Source: Pseudothioclava nitratireducens (GTDB lineage: Bacteria > Pseudomonadota > Alphaproteobacteria > Rhodobacterales > Rhodobacteraceae). From it: a DNA stretch of 35,458 bases. The DNA lies in the NCBI RefSeq assembly GCF_029210495.1, contig NZ_JARGDK010000016.1:1-35458 (forward strand), given 5' to 3'. The stretch's first letter is position 1. The number at the start of each line of letters is the position of its first letter. A model generated the notes under the pieces. That model was not told where the DNA came from. It saw only the letters and a list, made by a program, of their open reading frames with translations, and did no database searches. Positions 1 through 7,992 of this stretch are shown in pieces. The position numbers were made by a program, and so were the translations under genes.

Positions 1-2
1 GC

Positions 3-65
3 CTCCTCCTCGAGATCCCCGTGGCCCTGCCGGTGACACGGCCTCCCGAGACGGGCGAGACCTGA
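3..65 (+). CDS. C-terminal end of a phage tail-region protein (partial)
   Basis: An open frame enters from the left edge and stops with TGA at 63-65, encoding about 20 residues that end VTRPPETGET. The next gene starts 3 bases later, which fits the tight packing of the tail genes that follow. Only the tail of the protein is visible, so no family can be named. It could be chance coding, but the position directly before a packed gene run makes a real gene end likely. Confidence 0.35.
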   Translation, partial: LLLEIPVALPVTRPPETGET

Positions 66-68
66 GCC

Positions 69-296
69 ATGCCGACAGCGCGCGCGTTGCGCTCCCTCAC
101 GGGTCCGATCCGCATTGCGGTGACGCAGGAAGCCCCCGTCGCGCTCCGCATTGCCGCAGCACCGCTGCGCATCCGGCTGCTCGGCACGCCAGGGCCACCG
201 GGACCTGAAGGCCCGCCCGGTGACAAGGGTGATCAGGGCGAGCCCGGCGTCACCGTTCTTCCCACCGACACCCCCATTAATGGAGGCTTCTTCTGA
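69..296 (+). CDS. Small collagen-like phage tail protein
   Basis: A 75-residue protein. Residues about 39-59 form a short Gly-X-Y collagen-like repeat (GTPGPPGPEGPPGDKGDQGE), a motif common in phage tail fibre and tail tip proteins, where it forms a trimeric stalk. The first 38 residues are rich in alternating small and basic residues, with no recognised domain and no signal peptide. Its TGA stop overlaps the ATG of the next gene by one base (TGATG), so the two are probably translationally coupled. A structural role in the tail fibre assembly is inferred from the collagen repeat and from the neighbours. I do not recognise a specific family. Confidence 0.6.
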   Translation: MPTARALRSLTGPIRIAVTQEAPVALRIAAAPLRIRLLGTPGPPGPEGPPGDKGDQGEPGVTVLPTDTPINGGFF

Positions 297-1411
297 TGGC
301 CAACACGATCCAGCTCAAGCGCCGCCTTGCCGGCAATCCTGGGGCGCCTGCTGCGCTCAAATCGGGCGAGCTCGCCCATAACGAGGTCGATGACACGCTC
401 TATATCGGCAAGGGCGATGATGGCGCGGGCGCGGCCACGGCCATCGTGCCCCTGGCGGGCCGCGGGGCCTTCGCCGATCTGACCAGCCCCCAGACCATTG
501 CCGGGGTGAAGACCTTCTCGATTGTCCCGAAGTCTGCGCAGGACGCGAGCGCCAGCACCGATCTTGTGCGCAAATCGCAGCTCGATGCGGGGCTCGCGGG
601 CAAGGCGGCCACCAGCCACACACATGCGATCTCGGAGGTGAGCGGGCTGCAAGGCGCGCTCTATGGCAAGGCATCGACATCGCATAGCCATGCCATCGCC
701 GATGTGACGGGTCTGCAGAGCGCGCTGAACGCCAAGGCGCCGCTGGCCTCGCCTGGCTTCACAGGGACACCGACGGCGCCCACGGCGGCAGGGGGGACGA
801 ACACGACCCAGCTGGCCACGACCGCCTTCGTGCAGAGCGCCCTTGCCGGGCTCGGCGCGGGCGACATGGCAAAATCCACCTATGACAGTGACAACGACGG
901 CAAGGTGGACGCCGCCGAAGCAGCCGACAGCGTGCCCTGGACCGGGATTGCGGGCAAACCCTCGAGCTTCACGCCCGCCACGCATAGCCATGCGATCTCG
1001 CAGGTGACTGGGCTGCAAAGCGCGCTGGATGCGAAAGCGCCGCTGGCCTCACCGACGCTCTCCGGCACGCCGACCGCGCCGACAGCTGCGAGCGGCACGA
1101 ACACGACCCAGATCGCGAGCACCGCCTTCGTACAGGCGGCGATTGCCGCGCTGGTTGACGCCGCCCCCGGCGCGCTCGACACACTCAATGAGCTGGCCGC
1201 GGCCCTCGGCGATGATCCGAACTTCGCCGCAACCGTCACCAATGGGCTGGCGGGCAAGCTGGCGGCGGCTTCGAACCTGGCGGATCTGCCGAACAAGGCC
1301 ACGGCGCGGGGCAACCTTGGGCTGGGGTCGATGGCGACCCAGAACGCCAACAACGTCGCCATTACCGGCGGCAGCATCACCGGCGTGGCGCTCGACGGCG
1401 GCACGTTCTGA
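296..1411 (+). CDS. Phage tail fibre / receptor-binding protein with tropism-determinant-like N-terminus
   Basis: A 371-residue protein. The N-terminus (MANTIQLKRR, then GELAHNE and LYIGKGD by residue 42) matches the pattern of the N-terminal domain of phage major tropism determinant proteins, which attaches the fibre to the tail. The rest is a repetitive fibre shaft: units of the type SHTHAISEVSGLQGAL occur three times (residues about 105, 126 and 227), each with an HxH motif. A longer unit, APLASPxxxGTPTAPTAA followed by GTNTTQ and TAFVQ, occurs twice. HxH motifs coordinate iron in the T4 long-tail-fibre tip; a similar role here is inferred. Mid-protein DSDNDGKVDAAEA resembles a calcium-binding loop. 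The C-terminus is a short alanine/asparagine-rich region ending in ALDGGTF. It probably binds the host surface. Confidence 0.75.
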   Translation: MANTIQLKRRLAGNPGAPAALKSGELAHNEVDDTLYIGKGDDGAGAATAIVPLAGRGAFADLTSPQTIAGVKTFSIVPKSAQDASASTDLVRKSQLDAGLAGKAATSHTHAISEVSGLQGALYGKASTSHSHAIADVTGLQSALNAKAPLASPGFTGTPTAPTAAGGTNTTQLATTAFVQSALAGLGAGDMAKSTYDSDNDGKVDAAEAADSVPWTGIAGKPSSFTPATHSHAISQVTGLQSALDAKAPLASPTLSGTPTAPTAASGTNTTQIASTAFVQAAIAALVDAAPGALDTLNELAAALGDDPNFAATVTNGLAGKLAAASNLADLPNKATARGNLGLGSMATQNANNVAITGGSITGVALDGGTF

Positions 1412-1550
1412 TCTGAAGGGACGCCCCGACAGGGTTTTGTCGATCCCTGCTCAAGCGGCACGGCATCGGTCACCTCGGTCGCCCGATGCGCCTGCGCATG
1501 ACCCCCAATCCCGCAATCGCCTCAGATGAGGCCAGCAAGGAGACGGCCAG

Positions 1551-1841
1551 ATGGCCAGCATCATTCGCCTGAAACGCTCCTCGGTCGCCGCCAAGGTGCC
1601 GACCACGGCTCAACTTGATCTCGGCGAGCTCGCCGTCAACACACGCGACGGCAAGCTCTTCCTCAAGCGCGCCGATGGCAGTGAAGAGATCGTGGAGGTC
1701 GGCGCGCGTTGGGGCGCCTTCACCGCGCATGCCGCCGGCAATACCCTGACCTTCCGCTACAACGGCACCGACATCCTGGCGCTCGACGCCTCCGGCAACC
1801 TCACCGTGCTGGGCGATGTCACGGCCTTCGGGAGCCCGTGA
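1551..1841 (+). CDS. Short tail protein with the same N-terminal attachment module
   Basis: A 96-residue protein that begins MASIIRLKRS and continues with LDLGELAVN and KLFLKRADG. This is the same arrangement as the first 45 residues of the 296-1411 tail fibre protein, so it looks like a stand-alone copy of the tropism-determinant-like attachment domain. The second half (TLTFRYNGTDILALDASGNLTVLGDV) reads like one turn of a beta-rich fibre repeat. The start is supported by AAGGAG nine bases before the ATG. The 139 bases before it hold no gene. The next gene starts only 3 bases after its stop. A role as adaptor or cap in the tail fibre complex is inferred. Confidence 0.65.
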   Translation: MASIIRLKRSSVAAKVPTTAQLDLGELAVNTRDGKLFLKRADGSEEIVEVGARWGAFTAHAAGNTLTFRYNGTDILALDASGNLTVLGDVTAFGSP

Positions 1842-1844
1842 GCC

Positions 1845-2627
1845 ATGGTATTGCCGCTCACAGGCCCCCTGTCGCTGAGCCAGGTGAACACCGAGCTGGG
1901 CCGCGAGGCCAGCACCACCATCTCGCTTGGCGAGGCAGAGGTGCGGGCCCTGGCGGGTGTCGGGTCCGGCCCAATCAGCAAAGCCAGCCTGCGCGGTAAG
2001 GCGGCCCAGTTCACCCATATGATCACGGCCCATCAGCTGCATTTGAACCTGCACAGCTATCTCCTCGGCATTGGCTGGGACGGGACCAGCAAGGTCGAGG
2101 TGACGGTCGCCTCAGGCATCTACATTTGGTCCGACAACACCTCGATCCCGGCGCTCGACATGGGCGGGGCCTTCCCCGGAGGGCTCACGCTCGTCAATCG
2201 AGGCTTCATCATGGGTAAGGGCGGAGATGGTGGATATGTAGAGGCAGACCGAACGACTTATGTCGCGCCGACGGCGGGCGGGCCTGCGATTGTGCTCACC
2301 GGCCCGATCAGCATCGACAACAGCGCAGGCTATATCGGCGGCGGTGGCGGGGGCGGCGGGGCTCAAAACGGGGCGCCTGTCGCCATAATCATTAAGGAGC
2401 CAGCCTACGGCCCCGGCGGTGGGGGCGCTGGCGGCGGGCGCGGCGGTCCGATGCTCCATGGCGACACGAATGGCACTGTGCTGGGCAGCTTTGGCGCGGG
2501 CGGGGCCATTGGCCAGATCGGGGCTGTCGCTACGGATGCGAATAGCTGGGCTGGGCAAACCATCGCGCCGCATGGCGGCGCGGGTGGGGCGAGTGGTGCC
2601 GGCGCGATCGCCGGTGGTGGACTTTAG
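1845..2627 (+). CDS. Glycine-rich phage receptor-binding adhesin, N-terminal part (apparently split)
   Basis: A 260-residue protein. The first ~115 residues form an ordinary N-terminal domain (LPLTGPLSLSQVNTELG at the start is typical of phage tail proteins); from about residue 118 (MGKGGDGG) it turns into glycine-rich loops separated by short beta segments (GGGGGGGGAQNG, GPGGGGAGGGRGG, GGAGGASGAG). This is the architecture of phage tail-tip adhesins that use polyglycine sandwiches to hold variable receptor-binding loops. It ends abruptly in AIAGGGL at a TAG codon, in the middle of a glycine-rich tract. The next gene, in the -1 frame, starts 11 bases later with more glycine-rich sequence. Together they would make one adhesin of about 425 residues, so this gene may be truncated by a frameshift. 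A deliberate two-subunit split is the alternative. Confidence 0.7.
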   Translation: MVLPLTGPLSLSQVNTELGREASTTISLGEAEVRALAGVGSGPISKASLRGKAAQFTHMITAHQLHLNLHSYLLGIGWDGTSKVEVTVASGIYIWSDNTSIPALDMGGAFPGGLTLVNRGFIMGKGGDGGYVEADRTTYVAPTAGGPAIVLTGPISIDNSAGYIGGGGGGGGAQNGAPVAIIIKEPAYGPGGGGAGGGRGGPMLHGDTNGTVLGSFGAGGAIGQIGAVATDANSWAGQTIAPHGGAGGASGAGAIAGGGL

Positions 2628-2641
2628 GAGGCAGACATATG
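2626..2641 (+). promoter_or_regulatory. Strong ribosome-binding site at the adhesin split
   Basis: AGGAGG at 2626-2631 is a perfect Shine-Dalgarno sequence with a seven-base gap to the ATG at 2639. It overlaps the TAG stop (2625-2627) of the upstream half. This supports independent initiation of the downstream half. Confidence 0.6.
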
Positions 2642-3127
2642 GGCAGTGGTGGTGGCGGTGGTCCGCAACAAATTGGGGGGATCTCTGGCCAGGGTGGTGG
2701 CCGTATTCTGCCGGGGGCAGCCAGCGGTGTTGGGGAGCTGATCACCACATCGCCCAGGCAGGAGGTCACTTCCAATGTGTCGGCGGCCTATCCTGACAGG
2801 CGGCCAGTGCCCCCTTACGGCTCGGCATGGGACACGGCCTTTGCAGCGCCTGGCGGTGGACCCGGTCAGCCGGGGCACGGCGATGCCTTTGTCGTTTATG
2901 GCTATTTGAACACGGATGATGGCACGACAAGGCCTATGACCCCGCGCTCCGGCGGGGGCGGAGGCTGGGGGGCAGCCGGAGGGGCTGGCACCATGGTCAC
3001 GAATGATGGCTACGTGCTCACAGCTGGCGGCAATCCCGGTGCGGCCGGGGGCAAGGCCATCGCAACCAATGCGCATCCGGTCACCTGGCTGGGTGGGTCC
3101 ACCCGCGTCTACGGAGCCATCGGATGA
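2639..3127 (+). CDS. Glycine-rich phage adhesin, C-terminal part
   Basis: A 162-residue protein starting MGSGGGGGPQQIGGISGQGG and containing further polyglycine loops (RSGGGGGWGAAGGAG, TAGGNPGAAGGKA). It ends WLGGSTRVYGAIG, which resembles the C-terminal end usual for phage glycine-rich adhesins and tail tip proteins. A strong ribosome-binding site, AGGAGG at 2626-2631, lies seven bases before the ATG, so the fragment can be translated independently even if it arose by a frameshift from the gene at 1845-2627. Its 3' end overlaps the next start by four bases (ATGA). It contains the presumed host-contacting end of the adhesin. Confidence 0.65.
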   Translation: MGSGGGGGPQQIGGISGQGGGRILPGAASGVGELITTSPRQEVTSNVSAAYPDRRPVPPYGSAWDTAFAAPGGGPGQPGHGDAFVVYGYLNTDDGTTRPMTPRSGGGGGWGAAGGAGTMVTNDGYVLTAGGNPGAAGGKAIATNAHPVTWLGGSTRVYGAIG

Positions 3128-3819
3128 AAACCTCCCTGCAGTTCTTCAAGGACATGGGCGTCTGCGACGGCGCCTATGCCTTCCTCGAGGCCTGGTTCAC
3201 GGCCAACGGTCTTGAGACCTACGACTATCTCGCGGGCTATGCGCTGCTCGAAAGCTTGCCTGAGTTCCATGCTGCCGCTGCTGACGGTGGCCCCGGCCAC
3301 GACACGGTCGCAGGCTGGCTCCAATGGGCGCATGACCTGCGCACGCGGCCCGAGGCAATCATGTACTTCGGCGACCACATCGAGGAGCCCTTGTTCCGCA
3401 CCCATGACGGACATCTCCACGAAAGCATCGCCGCCGCCCAGGATCACCGCCGCCGCGTCTTTGCCGAGCTTCGCCGCGACCATGCCGCAGCCCGCGTGAT
3501 CAACGGGGTGCGCCTTGGCGATGCCGGCGCCGAGACTTGGGAGGTCGTCGATCCTGCCCGCGATGACCTGACCCATTACGACGCCTTCGTCTGGCATGAC
3601 AGTACCACAGGGCTGAACCATCGGACCGAGAGCCTTGGCGAGGCCGTGGCGTTTGACGCCGAGCAGGCTGAAGTGCTCAAGCGCATCGATGATGCGGAAG
3701 CTGCGGCAGGCATCCAACGCAGGATCACCGATGAAAGCGGGGCGTTCAGGGTGTGGGTGGAAGTCGGTAAAGGCAGTTCAACGCCGGACTATGGAGGAGG
3801 GGACTCTCCGGCTTCGTGA
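3124..3819 (+). CDS. Unknown phage tail-region protein
   Basis: A 231-residue acidic and histidine-rich protein, predicted cytoplasmic, with no signal peptide or membrane segment. The first part (residues 1-45, ending YDYLAGYALLESLPEFH) and the centre (residues 80-130, repeated acidic, His and Arg residues) look helical. The C-terminal 50 residues are low-complexity acidic, ending GGGDSPAS. The ATG overlaps the stop of the adhesin fragment by four bases, so it belongs to the same transcription unit and probably to the same tail assembly. Placement directly after an adhesin gene is typical of tail fibre assembly chaperones, but I see no diagnostic motif and do not assign that function. It is the last gene of the tail block. 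Confidence 0.55.
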   Translation: MKTSLQFFKDMGVCDGAYAFLEAWFTANGLETYDYLAGYALLESLPEFHAAAADGGPGHDTVAGWLQWAHDLRTRPEAIMYFGDHIEEPLFRTHDGHLHESIAAAQDHRRRVFAELRRDHAAARVINGVRLGDAGAETWEVVDPARDDLTHYDAFVWHDSTTGLNHRTESLGEAVAFDAEQAEVLKRIDDAEAAAGIQRRITDESGAFRVWVEVGKGSSTPDYGGGDSPAS

Positions 3820-3944
3820 TTGCGATGAAATGTTTGATCGGTTGCGTGAGAGTGCGCTCTGAACGTTATGGGGACTGTCCGCGAGGTATTCAGAGCACGC
3901 GCAGGCATCAACCGGCAGGGAAATTCGAAACTTCCTCGCAAATC

Positions 3945-3955
3945 GAGTGGTATGC
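3945..3955 (+). promoter_or_regulatory. Possible JUMPstart-like sequence before the export operon
   Basis: The 252-base gap 3820-4072 holds no gene. It contains GAGTGGTATGC, which differs from the JUMPstart core CAGTGGTAGC by the first base and one inserted base. It lies about 120 bases before the wza-like start on the same strand. The match is weak, and no clear sigma-70 promoter or terminator was seen in the gap. Confidence 0.2.
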
Positions 3956-4072
3956 TCAAGAGAAAGGTGGTGCCTAGATTAGATTCCACCGGGTGTTGCT
4001 TGCGTTGAACTTTTGTTGCAGAAGTAGCTCGTAGGAGTTCAGGCTTCGCAATACAAAAATACAGAGGTCTTC

Positions 4073-5152
4073 ATGATCAACAGGCGTACAGTTATGCGTA
4101 TTTTTGTCGGGGCGGCGCTTCTTCCATTTCTGAGTGCCTGTGAAAGCCAATTACCTGTAGCTGGTGATGGTTTGAACACGGCTGTGGCGGAGGTCTTGCC
4201 GAACGCCCGGGTTGTTCTCCTTGACGATCAAAACGTTCTTCAGTTCACAGCTACGGCTGCCGCCGTTCCGCAAAGCGCCTCTGTTCCCGGTCGGTCGTCG
4301 TGGGTCTATCGCGTCGGCACGGGTGACGTTCTAAAGATCATCGTTTGGGGTGTGTCTGAGCTAAACGACCCGTCGCAATACATCGAAGGCGCGCCCGCAC
4401 CGGGTACTGTTGTGCAGGCAGATGGAACGGTATTCTTTCCCTATGTCGGCGCCGTTGAGGTTTCGGGCAAAACCGTTCCGGAAATCCGTGAAGCGCTGAC
4501 CAAAGGGTTGAGCGAGTACTTCCCCGACCCGCAGGTCGAAGTGCGCGTGATCGAGTTTAACTCACAATCCGCGGTCATTTCTGGCGCCGTGGAAAACCCG
4601 GCTCGCTATCCGCTGAGTACGAATCCGACCCGTTTGTTGGACCTCGTGGCGCAGGCGCGCCTTGATCCTGCGAGGGCTGATACGGAGCGGGTGATCTTGC
4701 GTCGTAACGGTAAGACCTATCCGATTAACCTCGATGCGTTTGTCAGATATGGCCGCGAGTCGTCGAACCCGTTGGTTCTGGATGGCGACACCGTATTTGT
4801 TCCGGATCGCAAACCAGAAGAGGCCTTTGTCTTGGGCGAGGTCAAAACCGTGTCTTCGGTGAATATCTCCGAGCGTGACGTGAGCCTGACCCAGATCGTG
4901 AGCGAGGCGGGCGGTTTGAATATACGTGACGCCGATGCTCGCGGTATCTTTGTGTTCCGCCGTGATAGTGATGGTTTGACGGTGTTCCAGTTGGATGTTT
5001 CGAACCCGAGCGCCTATCTGATCGGCACGCGTTTCGCGATGAAGGCGCAAGACGTTGTATTTGTCACCACCGATCCGGTGTCGCGTTGGAACCGTGTGAT
5101 TTCTGACCTGTTGCCGAGCTTGAGTGTCTATCAAACCGCAAGCGATATCTGA
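4073..5152 (+). CDS. wza: Wza-like polysaccharide export outer-membrane lipoprotein
   Basis: A 359-residue protein that begins with a lipoprotein signal peptide, with lipobox LSAC and lipidated cysteine at residue 23. A polysaccharide-export domain follows (residues about 80-170: YRVGTGDVLKIIVWGV, then QADGTVFFPYVGAVEVSGKT). Two SLBB-type segments come next (residues about 165-240 and 255-335; VISGAVENPARYPL and FVLGEVKTVSSVNI). The family forms the octameric channel that carries capsule, EPS or O-antigen-like polymer across the outer membrane. AGAGG lies upstream of the ATG. The stop overlaps the next start by one base (TGATG), so it is co-translated with the phosphatase gene. The length is normal for the family. 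Confidence 0.92.
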   Translation: MINRRTVMRIFVGAALLPFLSACESQLPVAGDGLNTAVAEVLPNARVVLLDDQNVLQFTATAAAVPQSASVPGRSSWVYRVGTGDVLKIIVWGVSELNDPSQYIEGAPAPGTVVQADGTVFFPYVGAVEVSGKTVPEIREALTKGLSEYFPDPQVEVRVIEFNSQSAVISGAVENPARYPLSTNPTRLLDLVAQARLDPARADTERVILRRNGKTYPINLDAFVRYGRESSNPLVLDGDTVFVPDRKPEEAFVLGEVKTVSSVNISERDVSLTQIVSEAGGLNIRDADARGIFVFRRDSDGLTVFQLDVSNPSAYLIGTRFAMKAQDVVFVTTDPVSRWNRVISDLLPSLSVYQTASDI

Positions 5153-5583
5153 TGTTTAAGTCGGTTTTGGTCGTTTGCACGGGAAACATCTGCCGCTCGC
5201 CCGTGGGTGAACGTGCTCTGGCTGCGCTTTGCCCGCATTTGACCGTGAACTCTGCCGGGATCGGTGCGTTGGTTGGCAAGGGTGTCGACAAAGACGCGGC
5301 GGCCGTTGCGCGCGCGCACAACGTCAACGTCGAGGGTCACGCGGCCCGGCAGATCAGCTCAGAAATTCTTGCGATGCACGATCTGGTTTTGGTGATGGGG
5401 CCAGAACATCGCCAATATATCCGCGAGAATTTCCCGCACGCGAGTGGCAAAACGATGATGTTCGACAAATGGGAGCGCGATGAAGGCATCGAAGACCCCT
5501 ATCTTCAGAGCGTCGAATTTCATGAATTGGTATTTGCCGAGATCGATAAGTCGGCTCGGTCTTGGGCTAAACGGCTCGGCTAA
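5152..5583 (+). CDS. wzb: Low-molecular-weight protein-tyrosine phosphatase (Wzb-like)
   Basis: A 143-residue cytoplasmic phosphatase. The P-loop CTGNICRSP begins at the nucleophilic Cys9, with Arg15 binding phosphate. The general-acid Asp lies in the GIEDPYL segment near residue 114. In this family the enzyme removes phosphate from the C-terminal tyrosine cluster of the partner autokinase, so that the kinase cycles and polymer length is controlled. It sits between the wza-like and wzc-like genes, the classical order, overlapping the former by one base and separated from the latter by 18 bases. All catalytic residues are present and the length is normal. Confidence 0.93.
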   Translation: MFKSVLVVCTGNICRSPVGERALAALCPHLTVNSAGIGALVGKGVDKDAAAVARAHNVNVEGHAARQISSEILAMHDLVLVMGPEHRQYIRENFPHASGKTMMFDKWERDEGIEDPYLQSVEFHELVFAEIDKSARSWAKRLG

Positions 5584-5601
5584 AGTATTGGAGGCCGTTA
5601 C

Positions 5602-7782
5602 GTGTCTAACAAAAAAGACTATGACGACGAGATCGACCTGGCTGAAATTTTCCACGTGCTTTGGGCGCGCAAGCTGTTCATCGCGGCTTTTATGGTCGGT
5701 TTCGTAATCATCGGGTTTTTATACGCAAAATCCCAGACGCCAATTTTCCAATCCACTGCTCTCGTTCAGCTAGAGGAACGGTCGAGCGGCGGAGATCTGC
5801 CGGCAGAATTGCAGTCATTGATGGGCAGCGGCTCTGGTGGTCGTGCGGCGACCGAGATCGAGATCCTGAAATCCCGTAGCGTGGCGAGCGACGCGGTGAA
5901 TGCCTTGGGGCTTCACATCGATGCGGCCCCGCGCGCGCTGCCTTTTTTGGGGAATATCTTCCGCCATCTTGGTGTTCCGCATTTCGGCACCTCGTGGCTC
6001 AAGGCCTATTCGTGGCAATCTGAAACCATTGAAGTCGGGGTGTTGCGGGTTCGGTCTGAATGGATCGGCGAAGAGATCGTTGTCGTCAAAACCGATGAGA
6101 GATCGTTTGACGTAGAATTGCCGGATGGATCCAGCCTTTCGGGTCAGGTCGGCACGCCTGTTGCGGGCGGCGATGACTTTGCTTTGCGTGTGGATGCGCT
6201 GACGGGTCCGGTGGGGCGCGAATACATTGTGTCGAGCCGCGATCCGGTGCTGATTGCCACAGAATTGTCAGAAGATCTGGGCGTTGCCGAGGTTGGCCGT
6301 CAGTCGTCGATCCTGCGTCTGACGTATCGCCACCCCGACCGTGCAATGGCCTCGGGCGTGTTGGATGCCGTGATGGCGGCCTATGTGCGCCAAAACATTC
6401 AGCGCGGTGCCGCGTCTGCTGAAAAGAGCCTTCAGTTCATTCAGGAGCGCCTGCCTGATGCAGAGGCGCAGGTTCAAGCGGCTCAATTGGCGCTCAATTC
6501 CTACCAGCGGTCTGTGTCTTCGGTCGATTTGACCTTTGAAACCCAGCAAGTTCTGTCGAGTGCGGCAGAGATTGAAACCCAGCTGAACGATCTGAAGATG
6601 CAGCAAGCGGAACTGGCATTGGATGTGACCCCGAACCACCCGAGCTACAAGCGTCTGGAAGAGAACCGCGTGATCCTTGAGGAGCGTCTGGCGGCTATTC
6701 GTGAGGAAACCCAAGGCTTGCCCGAGCAGCAGTTGGAGGTGTTCAATCTCAACCGTGATTTGCAGGTTGCGCAGGAAATTTATCAGTCACTGTTGCAACG
6801 TCGTCAGGAATTGCAGGTTGTTCGGGCCTCCACCATCGGGAATATCCGTGTGATTGATAACGCGCTGACCGAGCGTTTTGCGGTCGCGCCGCGCACCAAA
6901 ATCATCGTAATGCTGGCCGCGGTTTTGGGCCTGATCACGGGTGTTGGCGCGATCCTCGTGCCGCGAATGCTGCGCCGGACGGTGGATGGGGTGGAGGATC
7001 TCGAAAACCTGGGGCTTTCGGTGTTTGCCTCTGTTGGGTTCTCGAAACTGGCCGACCAGTCTTCGAACAAGAATAAAACAATGCCCATTCTGGCGGTTGA
7101 TCGACCCACTGACCTTTCGGTTGAGGCATTGCGGTCGCTGCGGACCTCGATGCACTTCGGGATGATTGACGCAAAGTCGCAGTCGCTGGCGCTTACCTCG
7201 CCTGCGCCTGGTGTTGGCAAGTCGTTCATCTCTGTCAACCTTGCTGCGGTGATGGCACAGGCTGGCACCCGGGTCGTGGTGATTGACGCAGACCTGCGGC
7301 GCGGCGTTTTGCGCAAGTATTTCAACTGTCCGCGAGATACGGATGGCCTGTCAGAAGTTCTGGCCGACGATGTGAAGCTGGAAGATGTGATCCGCAAAGG
7401 TCCGATTGAGAACCTGTTTTACGTCACCTCGGGGCACTATCCGCCAAACCCGTCGGAATTGCTGATGCGGCCCAAGTTTGAGCAGGTGATCAAGCAACTC
7501 TCGGAACAGTTTGATTTCGTCATCGTGGATGCGCCGCCGATTTTGGCCGTGACCGACCCTGTCATTTTGTCAAAATACGTTGGCGCGACGATGATTGCGG
7601 CGCGTCACAAGGTGACTGCGGCGCCCGAACTTGAGGCCGCGATCCGTATATTTGAGGCGGGCGGCGGTAAATTCATCGGTGCGATCCTGAACGGCTACAA
7701 GGCCGAGGCGTCGGGCAAGGGCGGCTATTACTATTACTACAACAAACGCTATGCCTATGATGACAAAGGCAGCAAGGAGTGA
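5602..7782 (+). CDS. wzc: Wzc-like polysaccharide copolymerase / tyrosine autokinase
   Basis: A 726-residue inner-membrane protein. Residues about 10-100 form a Wzz-type chain-length domain with a first membrane helix (KLFIAAFMVGFVIIGFLYA, about 29-47). A long periplasmic coiled-coil region runs from about 250 to 410. A second membrane helix (IIVMLAAVLGLITGVGAILV) lies near 435-452. The cytoplasmic kinase domain has Walker A APGVGKSF near residue 536, Walker A' VVVIDADLRRG near 559 and Walker B FVIVDAPPIL near 639. A C-terminal tyrosine cluster (GGYYYYYNKRYAYDD) starts near 709. The family controls polymer length and export through cycles of tyrosine phosphorylation reversed by the upstream phosphatase. 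The start is GTG at 5602, with GGAGG seven bases before it. Confidence 0.94.
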   Translation: MSNKKDYDDEIDLAEIFHVLWARKLFIAAFMVGFVIIGFLYAKSQTPIFQSTALVQLEERSSGGDLPAELQSLMGSGSGGRAATEIEILKSRSVASDAVNALGLHIDAAPRALPFLGNIFRHLGVPHFGTSWLKAYSWQSETIEVGVLRVRSEWIGEEIVVVKTDERSFDVELPDGSSLSGQVGTPVAGGDDFALRVDALTGPVGREYIVSSRDPVLIATELSEDLGVAEVGRQSSILRLTYRHPDRAMASGVLDAVMAAYVRQNIQRGAASAEKSLQFIQERLPDAEAQVQAAQLALNSYQRSVSSVDLTFETQQVLSSAAEIETQLNDLKMQQAELALDVTPNHPSYKRLEENRVILEERLAAIREETQGLPEQQLEVFNLNRDLQVAQEIYQSLLQRRQELQVVRASTIGNIRVIDNALTERFAVAPRTKIIVMLAAVLGLITGVGAILVPRMLRRTVDGVEDLENLGLSVFASVGFSKLADQSSNKNKTMPILAVDRPTDLSVEALRSLRTSMHFGMIDAKSQSLALTSPAPGVGKSFISVNLAAVMAQAGTRVVVIDADLRRGVLRKYFNCPRDTDGLSEVLADDVKLEDVIRKGPIENLFYVTSGHYPPNPSELLMRPKFEQVIKQLSEQFDFVIVDAPPILAVTDPVILSKYVGATMIAARHKVTAAPELEAAIRIFEAGGGKFIGAILNGYKAEASGKGGYYYYYNKRYAYDDKGSKE

Positions 7783-7992
7783 TCGGATAACTGGCGGGTT
7801 TTAGCGCGGGATGGGTCATGTGCCCGTGGGGAGATCTTGCGGTTCGTTCACCTTTGAGACGTTATGAAAATGTAACGCTTGGGGGCGGAAGTGCCTCGCA
7901 CTCAAAAGATATGCTGGCGCATATTGGGACGATTGGCCTACTAGGTCCATATCATCCTGAGACTCATCTCAAATCTTTGATTGGAGGCGCCC

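Noticed and set aside
233-1018. Minus-strand open frame of 261 codons over the tail fibre gene
   Set aside because: It mirrors the repeated fibre gene; its own repeats are only the complement of the fibre repeats.
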